Source: CAILZL01 sp963791615 (lineage in GTDB: Bacteria; Pseudomonadota; Gammaproteobacteria; Steroidobacterales; Steroidobacteraceae). Taken from it: a stretch of 64,000 nucleotides of DNA. The position numbers and the translations under genes were made by a program. The DNA lies in contig CAWBTE010000005.1 in NCBI GenBank assembly GCA_963791615.1, positions 248,001-312,000 on the forward strand, read 5' to 3'. How positions within the stretch are numbered: the first letter of the stretch is position 1; each line of letters begins with the position of its first letter. The notes below the pieces were generated by a model. The model made no database searches and was not told the DNA's origin. It saw only the letters and a list, made by a program, of their open reading frames with translations. Positions 9,037 through 18,870 of the stretch are shown in pieces.

Positions 9037-11000
9037 TTACTCCGCACTGTTGTTGGCGTATCGCTCCAGTGATTCGGTGATTTCCAGCCAGGTCGTCTCA
9101 ACCTTGTCGATTTCGCGCTTCAGCCGCGTCTGCTCATCCAGCAACTCGCGTAACTTGCTCTTGCTGGCGGGTTCGTAAATATCCGGCGCAGCCAGTTTTT
9201 GCTCAACCTCTGCCCGTTTTTTCTGCAACTGCGGTAACTGCTTGTCGAGCTTCGCCAGTTCCGCGCGCAGCGGCGCGATGCGATTACGTTGTTCGGCTTC
9301 ATCACGCTTGCGCTGCTTGCGCGCTTCTTCGGACTCTTTTGGCGCTGCGACCTTGACCGGCCTGGGTTTGACCGGAATGGGTTCCGACTTGTGCGCGTCC
9401 TTGGGATTGGCGGCAGCCCACTTGGCATAGTCTTCGAGATCGCCATCAAACGGCGTGGCTTTGCCATCGGCAACGATATAGAACTCATCAATGACGGTGC
9501 GCAGCAGGTGCCGATCATGCGACACCATCAGCACTGCGCCGCTGTAGTCCTGCAAGCGCCAGCGCCAGTGCCTGACGCATTTCCAGATCCAGGTTGTTGG
9601 TGGGTTCATCGAGCAACAGCAGGTTGGGTCGCAGATAGGACAGCAGCGCCAGCACCAGGCGCGCTTTCTCGCCGCCGGAAAACGGGCCGATGGCTTCAAA
9701 CACCCGATCACCACGAAAGCCAAAGGTGCCGAGAAAATCGCGCAGATCCTGTTCGGTGCGCTTTGGCCGCAGCCGGGCCGCCCAGACTGCGCAGGTGCTG
9801 CCAGTGGCGATTCCTTTACGTTGAGCTGTTCCAGTTGATGTTGCGCGAAGTAGCCGATGCGCAGGTCCTTGGCTTCCAGCGCGATCACCGCGTCAGCGCA
9901 GGGCAGTTCACCGGCCAGCAGTCTTGATGACGGTGGACTTGCCCGCGCCGTTGTGACCCAGCAAGGCAATGCGTGCGCCCGGCGAAATGGTGAAATTTAT
10001 TTTTTCAACCAGCGGCGACTCGCCATAGCCCGCTGACCTGGTCTTCAACGGTCAGCAGTGGACGCGGCAGTTTGTGCGGTTCCAGAAACGAGAAGGTGAA
10101 TTCCGTATCCACATGCGCCGGTGCAATGCGCTGCATGCGTTCCAGCGCCTTGATGCGGCTTTGCGCCTGCCGCGCCTTGCTGGCCTGCGCCTTGAAGCGG
10201 GTGATGAAGGATTCAATATGCTTCACTTCACGCTGCTGGCGCACATACAGCGCCTGATTCTGCGCCAGCTTGGCGGCGCGCGTTTCTTCAAAGTCAGAAT
10301 AGTTGCCGCGATAGTCGTCGGCCTTGCCATGTTCGATGTTGACGATGCGATTGCAGATGCTGTCGAGGAAATCGCGATCATGGGCAATCAGCAGAATCGT
10401 GCCGCGATAATCCTGCAGCCATTTTTCCAGCCAGAGTACTGCGTCAAGATCAAGGTGATTGGTAGGCTCGTCGAGCAGCAGCAGATCCGAGCGGCACATC
10501 AGCGCCTTGGCGACATTCAGGCGCACGCGCCAGCCACCGGAGAAGTCACGCACCGGGCGCTGCTCGTCAGCGGTCGTAAAGCCCAGGCCATGCAGCAGCG
10601 TGGCGGCGCGACTGCGTGCGTGATAGCCGCCGATGGCGTCGTAGTTGCCATACAGCTCCGCCAGGCGGTGGCCATCATCTGCGGCTTCGGCCGCAGCAAT
10701 CTCTGCTTCGATGTCGCGCAATTCGGCATCGCCATCCAGCACGAATTCAATTGCCGCCGCATCGCTGGCCGACAGTTCCTGCGCCACATGCGCCACCGCC
10801 AGATTGCCGGGCATCTCGAAGTTGCCGGTTTCGGGCTGCACTTCGCCGCGCACCATCGCCAGCAACGTGGATTTGCCCGCGCCGTTTTCACCGGTGATAC
10901 CTATTTTTTCGCCACGATACAGGTTGAACGTGGCCTTCTCGAACAGCACACGCGTGCCGCGACGGATGGAGATGTCAGAAAAATTGAGCATAGCCGCCAA
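9037..11000 (-). CDS. yheS: ABC-F family ATPase (YheS-like), multiply frameshifted
   Basis: ABC-F proteins are soluble double-ATPase factors acting on the ribosome. Domain 1 (10005-11000) is intact in one frame: Walker A GENGAGKST, signature DFSGGW, Walker B LLLLDEPTNHLDL. Domain 2 is spread over three frames: Walker A GHNGAGKST near 9935-9960, signature FSGGEKARLVLALL and LLLLDEPTNNLDL in 9515-9703, and a lysine/glutamate-rich C-terminal coiled coil in 9037-9540. Single-base shifts near 10030, 9920, 9815, 9770 and 9550 reconcile the frames into about 650 residues, close to E. coli YheS (637). A functional gene with consensus errors is more likely than a pseudogene, since every motif is preserved in some frame. 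Confidence 0.88.
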
Positions 11001-11023
11001 GTTTAGCAGCTGAACCCGGGCCT

Positions 11024-11053
11024 TGTAGGGTCAGGCTTCAGCCTGTCCGGAAC
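11024..11053. repeat. TGTAGG-type variable palindrome, copy 1
   Basis: A TGTAGG lead is followed by the palindrome CAGGCTTCAGCCTG. It lies in the spacer between the ABC-F gene and the GGDEF/EAL gene. It belongs to the same structural class as the elements at 27735, 28543, 37543 and 56871, which share the TGTAGG/CTACA edge but have different palindrome cores. Confidence 0.55.
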
Positions 11054-11058
11054 CTGAT

Positions 11059-13128
11059 TCAGGCAAACAGTGCGGCGATCTTGTACTGGCCGTTGGCCTG
11101 CGCGGTCATCAGCGCCAGGAATTCATCGGCGCTGATGGCGTAACCGAACAGGTGACCCTGTGCGTAGTGGCAGTGATGTTTCTTCAGATATTCCAGCTGG
11201 GTGCGCGTCTCGACACCCTCCGCGACCACCTTCATATCCATGCTCTTGCCCATGTCGATAATGGTGCGGACGATGGTGGCGTCATTCTTGTCTTCGCCAA
11301 TGCCACGCACAAAGGATTGATCAATCTTCAGGGTACTGATTGGAAACTGCTGCAGGGCGCTCAGTGACGAATAGCCCGTGCCAAAGTCGTCAATCGACAG
11401 ACTCAGGCCCAGCGCAAACAACTCATCGAGCAGCTTGATGGTGCGTTTCGGATCCTGCATCAAGGTGGTTTCGGTGATCTCCAGTTCAAAACTGGTCGGC
11501 GACACATTGTGGCGCTTGAAGATGCTGCGACAGCGCGTGACGAAGCTGGACTGACGCAGCTGCTTGAGCGACAGGTTGATGGAAATACGGCCCGGATCGT
11601 TGAGCTGATCCATCCACAGCCGGTAGTCTTCGCAGACCCGGTTCATCACCCAGTCGCCGATACCCAGAATCAGGCTGGTTTCTTCAGCCAGCGGAATGAA
11701 GTGGCTGGGTGAAATGTCACCATGTCCGGGCAAGCGCCAGCGCAGCAGCGCTTCCGCGCCAATGATCTTGCCGGATTCCAGATCGACTTTTGGCTGGTAG
11801 AGCATGACCAATTCATTGCGTTCCAGTGCGCGCCGCAGCTTGGATTTCAGCATCAGTCGTTCCACCGCTGCGGCATTCATCTCCGGCGAATAGAAGGCAA
11901 AGTTGTTGCCGGCATTCTGCTTGGAGTAGTACATGGCCGCGTCGGCATGGCGGATCAGATCAATCACGTTCTCGGCATCGCGCGGACAGAAGGCAATGCC
12001 GATGCTGGCGGTGAGAAACAGCTCGTGTTGCTGCACGTAGAACGCCTTGCTGATTTCAGACAGCACCACGCGGGCCAGATTGGCAGTCTGTGAACGTTCG
12101 TCTTCGCGGGGATCAAGTCCCTCGATGAACACCGCAAATTCATCGCCGGCCAGCCGGCCCAGCACGGCTTCCTTGGGCAGGGCGCGCGTCAGGCGCTCAC
12201 TGAGAATTTCGAGGGTGCGGTCGCCGGCTTCATGGCCGAAGGTGTCGTTGATTTCCTTGTAACGATCCAGATCCAGATACAGCAGCGCCACAATCCGCTC
12301 GGCGCGGCGCGCCCGGGCAATGGCCTGCTGCAACAGATGCTGGAACTGCATGCGGTTCGGCAGCTTGGTCAGCGAATCAAACCGCGCCAGATAGCGAATG
12401 CGGCGTTCGGCGCGCTTGCGTTCGGTGATGTCGCGCATCACATAGATAGTGCCCTGAAATTCGGTACTCGCAGTGGTCAGCGAAGAACTGGAGATGGACA
12501 CCGGAATAGTCTGGCCGCTGGCCGTACGGATCACCGATTCCTGCATGTCGCCCAGCTCAGTATCGTGTTCGGGATCGGCGTGCTGCAAGGGCACCAGCAA
12601 CTCGCGCAGCGAACGTCCTGCCAGCTGCTGGCTGCTGGAGCCCAGCAACCGCTCAGCGGCGGCATTGACGCGGGTGATGTTGTCGGTGACGGAGGTCACC
12701 AGCACCGCATCATTCATGCTGTCGAGCACCGAGGTCAGGTACTTGCTGTCGATCGCGGACTGCCGCAGCTTCTGCCGCATCTGCTCCAGCGCTGATTCAA
12801 GCGGCGCCAGCTCATTGTCATTGTTGATTGCCAGTGGCTGGGTGTAGTTGCCGTTGCCGATGCGCTCGGCGCTTTCGATCAAGTCATTGATGGGTTCTTC
12901 CAGCGAACGGGTGACGCGCCAAGCCAGCACTGCGGCCAGAAATGCCAGCACGAATCCGGCCGCCCCCAGAGCGATCACCCAGAATTCGGCCTGTTGCCAC
13001 GTAGCAATGAGCAATAGCAAAGCGAGCAAGCCGGCACCGGACAGGCCGACAATCAACAGTGCTTTGGCAGAGTGCTTGTATTTATTCACTAATATTGCTC
13101 GGGCGCAGCAGCGTCGCCAGATCAGCAA
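11059..13128 (-). CDS. membrane-bound HAMP-PAS-GGDEF-EAL cyclic-di-GMP enzyme
   Basis: The 689-residue product has two membrane helices (about residues 22-70), a HAMP-like linker (to about 115), a PAS domain (about 125-230), a GGDEF domain and a C-terminal EAL domain. The cyclase signature reads AGDEF instead of GGDEF, a variant that may or may not be active. The EAL domain looks complete: GAEALLRW, ELEITETTL, the metal-binding DDFGTGYSS, TLKIDQSFV and VAEGVE are all present, so phosphodiesterase activity is expected. An alternative GTG start at 13087-13089 would remove 13 unremarkable residues. It probably sets local cyclic-di-GMP in response to a membrane or PAS signal. Confidence 0.92.
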   Translation of the reverse strand: MLIWRRCCARAILVNKYKHSAKALLIVGLSGAGLLALLLLIATWQQAEFWVIALGAAGFVLAFLAAVLAWRVTRSLEEPINDLIESAERIGNGNYTQPLAINNDNELAPLESALEQMRQKLRQSAIDSKYLTSVLDSMNDAVLVTSVTDNITRVNAAAERLLGSSSQQLAGRSLRELLVPLQHADPEHDTELGDMQESVIRTASGQTIPVSISSSSLTTASTEFQGTIYVMRDITERKRAERRIRYLARFDSLTKLPNRMQFQHLLQQAIARARRAERIVALLYLDLDRYKEINDTFGHEAGDRTLEILSERLTRALPKEAVLGRLAGDEFAVFIEGLDPREDERSQTANLARVVLSEISKAFYVQQHELFLTASIGIAFCPRDAENVIDLIRHADAAMYYSKQNAGNNFAFYSPEMNAAAVERLMLKSKLRRALERNELVMLYQPKVDLESGKIIGAEALLRWRLPGHGDISPSHFIPLAEETSLILGIGDWVMNRVCEDYRLWMDQLNDPGRISINLSLKQLRQSSFVTRCRSIFKRHNVSPTSFELEITETTLMQDPKRTIKLLDELFALGLSLSIDDFGTGYSSLSALQQFPISTLKIDQSFVRGIGEDKNDATIVRTIIDMGKSMDMKVVAEGVETRTQLEYLKKHHCHYAQGHLFGYAISADEFLALMTAQANGQYKIAALFA

Positions 13129-13332
13129 GCTGTTGCGCCATGGTGAACCGGTTCAACAGCGCCCTGGGCAGTTACCTGAAGACGTCCACCACTGGTTACC
13201 CATCATACGGGGCAATAACCAGCGACACGAACCAGTTATTCCCTTAATTTTCATGTTCAGCTTTGCAGCGGTCTCAGGTAAGTTGTGGCGTATTGCTACC
13301 CACTGTGCCGATATCCAGCGCCAAAAGGGCAA

Positions 13333-14007
13333 ATGAACGACCTCGAACTCACCGGCCTGTCCTGCAGCCACATTGTGGAACTGAGTGAACATAAATGCGC
13401 CCTTCACTATGAGGCAGCCTGTTCATTTCTGGCCATGTGCGATGCAGCAAAATCAGTGGGCATCGAGCTGCAATCGCGCTCGGCCTATCGCAGCTTTGAC
13501 ACCCAGCTACTAATCTGGAATCGCAAGTGGCGCGGCGAGCGGGCGTTGTATGACCGCTCTGGTGCACTGCTGACCCATGCCGATCTGAGCCCGGATGAAT
13601 TGCTGGAAACCATCTTGACCTGGTCGGCTCTACCGGGCGGTAGCCGCCATCACTGGGGTTCAGACATAGACCTGATTGACGCGGCGGCAGTTCCATCGGG
13701 TTATCAAGTCCAGCTGGTGCCGGCGGAATATGCGGCCGAGGGTATCTTCGCCCCCCTCACCGCCTGGCTGGACCAGCATGCGGCCCGATACGGGTTTTTC
13801 CGGCCCTATGCCACGGATCGCGGTGGCGTCAGTCCCGAACCCTGGCACTTCAGCTATGCACCGGTGTCATTGCCCGCACTGGAATCCCTGAGCCTGTCGA
13901 CGTTGCGTCGGCTGCTGGAACAAAGCGAGCTGGAGGGAAAGCAGCAGGTGCTGGCGCGGTTGCCAGAAATCTATACCCGCTTCCTGCTGGCGATTGATCC
14001 GCCCTGA
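13333..14007 (+). CDS. M15-family D-Ala-D-Ala carboxypeptidase-like protein
   Basis: The start is taken as the ATG at 13333 (MNDLELTGLSCSHIVEL). The 224-residue product carries the VanY-type M15 zinc site: SAYRSFDTQ, then SRHHWGSDIDL (zinc histidine and aspartate, about residues 103-113) and EPWHFSYA (third zinc ligand, about 169-176). All three ligands are present. Such enzymes trim the terminal D-alanine of peptidoglycan stem peptides. No clear signal peptide is visible from this start, which is unusual for a wall enzyme; the upstream extension in the same frame does not supply one either. Confidence 0.85.
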   Translation: MNDLELTGLSCSHIVELSEHKCALHYEAACSFLAMCDAAKSVGIELQSRSAYRSFDTQLLIWNRKWRGERALYDRSGALLTHADLSPDELLETILTWSALPGGSRHHWGSDIDLIDAAAVPSGYQVQLVPAEYAAEGIFAPLTAWLDQHAARYGFFRPYATDRGGVSPEPWHFSYAPVSLPALESLSLSTLRRLLEQSELEGKQQVLARLPEIYTRFLLAIDPP

Positions 14008-14032
14008 CTGGAAATCAGACTTTGGCTGAAAA

Positions 14033-15031
14033 TCAGGCCTTGGCCCAGAGATTTTTCAGCCGCGTAACCGCCAGCGAGCGAATGTTCTGCACCGGGTTTT
14101 TCTCCCAGGCAAAACAGGGGGGGTCGCGACGCAACATCGGCCAGTGCTCGGAGCGCAGCACTTCGTCCAGGTAACTCAGATGCGACTCGATGGCTTCGAT
14201 ATACGGGTTGTGGCCATTGAACAGCACCGACAGATGTCGATACACGCTGCCAAACTCGCCATCCAGATGGGAGCGACGAATGCTGGCGACAAACTCCGGC
14301 GTGCCACGCAGCACATCCAGCCCTGAACCATACTTCACATTGGCCTTGCCCGAAGTTGCTTCGTCCGGCACCGCAATGCCACCCAGCACGAACTCGGGAT
14401 AGAGACGATCACGGCATTTTTCCAGATAGCAGCGATCTGACATCTGTGCGATCAGATCGGCCGTGCCCAGCAGGTGACCAGTGGTGCGATCCAGATCGCT
14501 GTCCAGCTGAATCAGGTCGAAACTCAACTCGTAACCGGTGAAGTGCACAATCTGCGTGGCGACAGGAATCCACTCACCCAGATTGATCACCCGCAGATAG
14601 CGCGCCAGAAACTCAGCGCCGCGCGACACATGGCTCTGCGTCAGCTCCGCGCCATTACGGGCCACGTTGTCGGTTTCACGGATATAGCCCGAGTCATGAA
14701 ACAGCGCACAGATCACGCACAGCATGGCGCGCTCGGGGCCAATGCGTTGTTCGCTGGGCTGGGCGCGATCATGCGCCACACACAGGCGCGCGGCGGCCAG
14801 TGTGCCATCCAGCGAATGTTGCAGGTCGTGATAGGCCGTATCGCAACCCAGGTAACCGGGATAGGCGCCGGTAAACAGGCGTTCAAAATCCGCGAACGCG
14901 ATGTTCAGTTTTTCAAAATCGAAATAGGGCCAGGTCTGTGCGTACAACTCACGAACCGCACGGCGCACTGCCTCAGGAGAGCTGACCTGAATCGTGTTGG
15001 TAACGTCGTAGTCGTTGCGGCGGTATTGCAT
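14033..15031 (-). CDS. HD-domain phosphohydrolase-like protein
   Basis: The 332-residue protein has an HD-fold metal site made from YHDLQHSLDG (about residues 82-91), CALFHDSGYIRETDN (the HD pair) and SHVSRGAEFLARYL. The spacing resembles HD and PDEase-type domains acting on nucleotides or cyclic nucleotides. The N-terminus (EAVRRAVRELYAQTWPYFDFEKLNIAFADF) lacks a membrane or sensor domain. Substrate is unknown. It stands alone, convergent with the M15 gene. Confidence 0.8.
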   Translation of the reverse strand: MQYRRNDYDVTNTIQVSSPEAVRRAVRELYAQTWPYFDFEKLNIAFADFERLFTGAYPGYLGCDTAYHDLQHSLDGTLAAARLCVAHDRAQPSEQRIGPERAMLCVICALFHDSGYIRETDNVARNGAELTQSHVSRGAEFLARYLRVINLGEWIPVATQIVHFTGYELSFDLIQLDSDLDRTTGHLLGTADLIAQMSDRCYLEKCRDRLYPEFVLGGIAVPDEATSGKANVKYGSGLDVLRGTPEFVASIRRSHLDGEFGSVYRHLSVLFNGHNPYIEAIESHLSYLDEVLRSEHWPMLRRDPPCFAWEKNPVQNIRSLAVTRLKNLWAKA

Positions 15032-15316
15032 TGAACCCTGGAGTATGGCGAGCCCGTCCGTTGGTTCTCACAAAATCAAGCTTGGCCAAGTAGCCGCAGT
15101 CTAATGAGAGAGCACTGCTTGTCCATGCGCCGGGCGTGGTTGCCGACCGGGTTGTACGTGTTAATTTTCAATTACGCGAACCGGCGCACACTTTCATGAT
15201 GACTGACGAACACACACCGCAGCAGTCACGTCGCGCTGCTGTGCAACGGGTGAAGTTGTGGACGCACACAACTTCGGTAACGCACCTCAGACATTCCCTG
15301 AGCAAGGAGCAGCGAA
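15032..15316. other. 285-bp spacer, no supported gene
   Basis: This is the upstream region of the HD-protein gene and the downstream side of prlC. An open frame from an ATG near 15197 (MMTDEHTPQQSRRAAVQRV) has no recognisable homology and runs into prlC antisense. No tRNA or repeat seen. Confidence 0.4.
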
Positions 15317-17362
15317 TCATGCAGCCAGGGGTACAGTCAGACCCAGTTGCTTCAACAACGGTTCAATACGGGGCTTGCGGCCACGGAATTCCACAAAAGC
15401 TTCCATGGCATCACGACTGCCACCCTTCTCCAGAATGGCGGTGGCAAATCGTTGTGCGGTTTGCGGATTGAACACGCCGCTTTCTTCAAAGGCGCTGAAG
15501 GCATCTGCGGCCAGCACTTCGGCCCATTTGTAGCTGTAATAACCGGCGGCATACCCACCCGAGAAAATATGCGAGAAGCTGTGCGGAAAGCGATTGAATG
15601 CGGGCGGCTTGATGACCGACACCTGCTCACGAACTTCGCCCAGTATTTCCAGCACCCGTGCGCCATGCGCCGGGCTGTACTCGGCATGCATGCGCAGATC
15701 GAACAGGGAAAACTCCAGCTGTCGCACGGTCTGCATGCCCGCCTGAAAAGTGCGTGAAGCCAGCAGTCGCTGCAACTCCGCAGCCGGTAACGACTCGCCG
15801 GTTTCCACATGCCTTGAAATCAACGGCAACACTTCTGGCTGCCAGGCGAAGTTCTCCATGAACTGGCTGGGCAACTCCACCGCGTCCCAGGGCACACCGT
15901 TGATGCCGGACACGCTGGGATAGTCCACACGCGTCAACATGTGATGCAGGCCATGACCAAACTCATGGAACATCGTCACCACTTCGGAATGAGTCAGTAG
16001 TGCAGGCTGGTCACCACCCGCAGGAGGTGGCATGAAATTGCAGACCAGATAGGCCACTGGCAGGTAACTGTCCTGCGCCATCTGCATGCGGCCGACGCAA
16101 TCATCCATCCATGCACCACCGCGTTTTTTCGCGCGGGCGTACAGGTCCACATAGAAACTGCCGCGCCGCGAACCATCGGCATTCAGGATGTTAAAGAACA
16201 ACACATCGGCGTGATATTTCTCGACTTCTTTACTTTCAACGATCTGCACGTTGTACAGACGCGAAGCCACCGCAAACAATCCCGTCAGCACTTGCGGCGC
16301 AGGAAAATAGGGACGTAACGCTTCTTCGGACAGATCAAACCGCTGCTGCTTCATGCGCTCGGCGTAGTAGCCAAAGTCCCATGAATTGAGCTCGCGTCCC
16401 GCAAAGGCTTTCAGTTCATCCACTTCACGCTGCGCGGCAGGCTTGCTGCAAGTCGCCAGCTGCTCGAGAAACTCGCGCACTTCGGTGACTGACTTCGCCA
16501 TGCGGGTGGCCAGCGCATAGGCAGCGTAATTGTCGAAGCCCACCAGCGCCGCCAGTTCATGCCGCAACGCCATGATCTGCTCAATCAGCTTGCTGTTATC
16601 CCATTTGGCATCAAGCCCCTGATCGGAAGCGCGCGTCACCCAGGCCTGATAAAACTCGCGACGCAGAGTTTCATTTGCGCCGTGCATCAGCACCGCCATG
16701 TAGTTGGGCGCATCCAGCGTGAACAGCCAGCCACCCGGGTTGTCATTGGGCTGTCTGGCTTCAGCCGCCACACGGGCGCGTTCAATGATGGGCGCTGGCA
16801 AGCCCTGCAGTTCGCTTTCATCCGTGACATGCCTGGACCAGGCGTTGGTAGCATCCAGCACGTTTTCGTCGAACTTCGCCTGCACCTGCGTCAGCTGCTC
16901 CATGATTTCCTTGTAGCGGGCTTTCTGGTCAGCCGGCAGGGCCACGCCGCTCAGGCGGAAATCACGCAAGGCATTGTCCAGCAGTTTCAACTGCGCGCTG
17001 TTGAGTGTGCTCGCTTCATTCTGCCGCACCTGTTCATAGGCCTTGAACAGACGTTCGTTCTGGCCCAGATCGGTGTGCCAGGCGCTGAGCAGTGGCAGGC
17101 AGGCGTTATAGGCGGCGCGCAGTTCGTCAGAATTCATCACGCCATTCAGATGGCCCACCGGCGACCAGGTGCGCGACAGCCGATGCTGCATCTGTTCCAG
17201 CGGCGCAATCGTATTGGCCCAGGTAGCCTGCGGTTGCGCCAGAACGGTTTCCAGCTGCGCGCGATGCTCATCCAGCAATTGCCTGATGGCGGGCTCGATT
17301 TCATCAGGCTTGATCTGGTTGAAAGGCGGCAGGCCGGTGAAAGACAGCAAGGTGGGGATCAT
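15317..17362 (-). CDS. prlC: oligopeptidase A (M3 family)
   Basis: The start is the ATG at 17360-17362 (MIPTLLSFTGLPPFNQI), matching the family N-terminus; the 25 upstream codons are not part of it. The 681-residue product has the M3 zinc motif HEFGHGLHH at about residues 464-472, and the downstream glutamate ligand lies in PSQFMENFAWQPEVL. The SGGYAAGYYSYKWAEVLAADAF motif near the C-terminus is typical of PrlC/OpdA. It is a cytosolic endopeptidase that degrades signal peptides and short oligopeptides. Length matches E. coli PrlC (680). The gene is divergent from the gamma-carbonic anhydrase gene. Confidence 0.96.
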   Translation of the reverse strand: MIPTLLSFTGLPPFNQIKPDEIEPAIRQLLDEHRAQLETVLAQPQATWANTIAPLEQMQHRLSRTWSPVGHLNGVMNSDELRAAYNACLPLLSAWHTDLGQNERLFKAYEQVRQNEASTLNSAQLKLLDNALRDFRLSGVALPADQKARYKEIMEQLTQVQAKFDENVLDATNAWSRHVTDESELQGLPAPIIERARVAAEARQPNDNPGGWLFTLDAPNYMAVLMHGANETLRREFYQAWVTRASDQGLDAKWDNSKLIEQIMALRHELAALVGFDNYAAYALATRMAKSVTEVREFLEQLATCSKPAAQREVDELKAFAGRELNSWDFGYYAERMKQQRFDLSEEALRPYFPAPQVLTGLFAVASRLYNVQIVESKEVEKYHADVLFFNILNADGSRRGSFYVDLYARAKKRGGAWMDDCVGRMQMAQDSYLPVAYLVCNFMPPPAGGDQPALLTHSEVVTMFHEFGHGLHHMLTRVDYPSVSGINGVPWDAVELPSQFMENFAWQPEVLPLISRHVETGESLPAAELQRLLASRTFQAGMQTVRQLEFSLFDLRMHAEYSPAHGARVLEILGEVREQVSVIKPPAFNRFPHSFSHIFSGGYAAGYYSYKWAEVLAADAFSAFEESGVFNPQTAQRFATAILEKGGSRDAMEAFVEFRGRKPRIEPLLKQLGLTVPLAA

Positions 17363-17466
17363 GGTGTTTCGCGAGTAAACAAGGAGACACAGGATATACG
17401 GGCTTGAGTCGCCGGGTTCAAGTTGGTCACAATGCATGCTTCCTATCGCCGCCCCACCCGTGATCT

Positions 17467-17988
17467 ATGAACATTCGTCCGTACCGCAACATCCAGCCCC
17501 AGCTCGGCGCGCGCGTGTTCGTTGACCCCAGCGCCGTGGTGATTGGCCAGGTCACGCTGGGCGACGATGCATCGGTCTGGCCCACCACCGTGATTCGCGG
17601 TGATGTGAATTACATCCGCATTGGCGCGCGCAGCAATATCCAGGACGGCAGCGTGCTGCACGTCTGCAGCCCCTATCCGGAGATGCCCGAGGGCATCCCG
17701 CTGCTGATTGGCGAGGATGTGACGGTCGGCCACAGCTGCGTGCTGCACGCCTGCACCATCGGCAACTTCTGCCTGATCGGCATGGGCGCTACCATTCTGG
17801 ACGGCGCAGTGCTGGAGGATTACGTGTTCATCGGCGCCGGGGCGCTGGTTGCCCCCGGCAAACGGCTGACCAGCGGCCTGTATCTGGGCAGCCCCGCCCG
17901 CCGCGTCCGCGACCTGACCGACCGCGAAATCGCCGAGCTGCACGAGTCCTCGGTTCACTACGTGGCGCTGAAGAACGAGTATTTGTAG
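17467..17988 (+). CDS. yrdA: gamma-class carbonic anhydrase-like protein (YrdA family)
   Basis: This 173-residue left-handed beta-helix protein is built of hexapeptide repeats. The three zinc histidines of the gamma class are in place: one in IQDGSVLHVCS and two in VGHSCVLHACTIGNFCLIGMG. YrdA/CaiE-type proteins are trimeric and bind metal, but carbonic anhydrase activity has been shown for only some. Length and N-terminus (MNIRPYRNIQPQLG) are normal. The stop lies about 55 bases before the tRNA-Phe promoter. Confidence 0.95.
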   Translation: MNIRPYRNIQPQLGARVFVDPSAVVIGQVTLGDDASVWPTTVIRGDVNYIRIGARSNIQDGSVLHVCSPYPEMPEGIPLLIGEDVTVGHSCVLHACTIGNFCLIGMGATILDGAVLEDYVFIGAGALVAPGKRLTSGLYLGSPARRVRDLTDREIAELHESSVHYVALKNEYL

Positions 17989-18042
17989 GCAACCAGTCGC
18001 CACACCTGCGCCTATTTGGCCCTTCTATTTCGTCTTTTTGGG

Positions 18043-18071
18043 TTGACTCACCCCGATGCCGCCGGTTTAAT
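18043..18071 (+). promoter_or_regulatory. sigma-70 promoter of tRNA-Phe
   Basis: A -35 box TTGACT (18043-18048) and a -10 box TTTAAT (18066-18071) are separated by exactly 17 bases. They lie 52 bases before the mature tRNA start. The region after the -10 is GC-rich (ACGCGCCCTCG), the usual discriminator of stringently controlled stable-RNA promoters. Confidence 0.75.
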
Positions 18072-18123
18072 ACGCGCCCTCGCTGTCGCCCGGTCTGTAC
18101 CTTCAGACCCACGCACCCGAAAT

Positions 18124-18199
18124 GGCCAAGTAGCTCAGTTGGTAGAGCAGCGGATTGAAAATCCGCGTGTCGCTGGTTCGATTCCGGCCTTGGCCACCA
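18124..18199 (+). tRNA. tRNA-Phe (anticodon GAA)
   Basis: A 76-nt cloverleaf. Acceptor arm GGCCAAG pairs with CTTGGCC over seven base pairs, followed by discriminator A and encoded CCA. The D-loop contains AGCTCAGTTGGTAGAGC, the anticodon stem-loop CGGATTGAAAATCCG carries GAA, and the T-arm has GGTTCGATTCC. All invariant positions are as expected for bacterial tRNA-Phe. Confidence 0.98.
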
Positions 18200-18275
18200 T
18201 CCCCTCATCCACCGACGTCCAGTGACGTCTGGAAAAGAGCACGCCTTGAGCGAGGTGTGCTGCAAGGAGATTCGC

Positions 18276-18446
18276 ATGAAGTCGGAAATCGTGCGCCTAT
18301 ATTTCCGTGCGCGCAGTGGGAAGGTCGAACCATTCTCACTCGTCATGCCGAGCCCGGCGGAAGAGTGCAAGCACACCGACTTTTCCTCCTTTGCGCCGGA
18401 ATGGAGCAGCTCGCTCGACAGCGCCTATGACAGCCTCGCTCGTTAG
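18276..18446 (+). CDS. possible small protein, 56 residues
   Basis: An ATG at 18276 sits 5 bases after a good Shine-Dalgarno sequence AAGGAGA (18264-18270). The frame encodes 56 residues beginning MKSEIVRLYFRARSGKVEPF and ending just before GACGG. I do not recognise it. The start signal is the main support; codon content is not clearly different from background. It follows tRNA-Phe by 77 bases, a common place for integrated DNA, so it may be a remnant. Confidence 0.35.
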   Translation: MKSEIVRLYFRARSGKVEPFSLVMPSPAEECKHTDFSSFAPEWSSSLDSAYDSLAR

Positions 18447-18870
18447 ACGGTTTCGGCCATGAGTCATCGTGGTCGGCCAGCTCCCATATAGCAATGCCGC
18501 ATCCGATCGATAAATGTGATTCGGTGTCTTGATCACGGCACCAGAATCGCTAGTCACTCACTCTCAAGTGAGTTGCACGTCAGACAAATTCGGATGCGCA
18601 CAGCATTATTATCTTCAGAAGCGTTTTGTGCAGCGCAACCACAGTACTGCCAGCTGCTTTACGAAGTGAATTCCATACTCGCACGGACTTTTACGAGCAA
18701 AGCTGTCATCGAGCTGTCAAAAAATCTCATTGTGTTGACAGCATCTCGAGCCGAGGAGTAACTAGCTCGATTGAAAGATTCTGATGTGCGCCTGATTTGA
18801 ATCCGCGCTGTCGCAGACGAGATCTCTCTCGCTGCCGATAGCCTAACGAATACATACGAAGGGGATACAC
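18447..18870. other. 424-bp spacer with a weak promoter candidate
   Basis: No gene is supported. A TTGACA at 18735-18740 is followed 18 bases later by TAACTA (18759-18764), a possible weak promoter for the Tat-protein gene that starts at 18871. A short hairpin ACTCAC...GTGAGT lies near 18556. The base composition is more AT-rich than the flanking genes, consistent with an accessory junction next to the tRNA. Confidence 0.4.

Noticed and set aside
18200..18870. Integrated phage or plasmid at tRNA-Phe
   Set aside because: No integrase gene and no duplicated tRNA 3' end was found downstream within the window.
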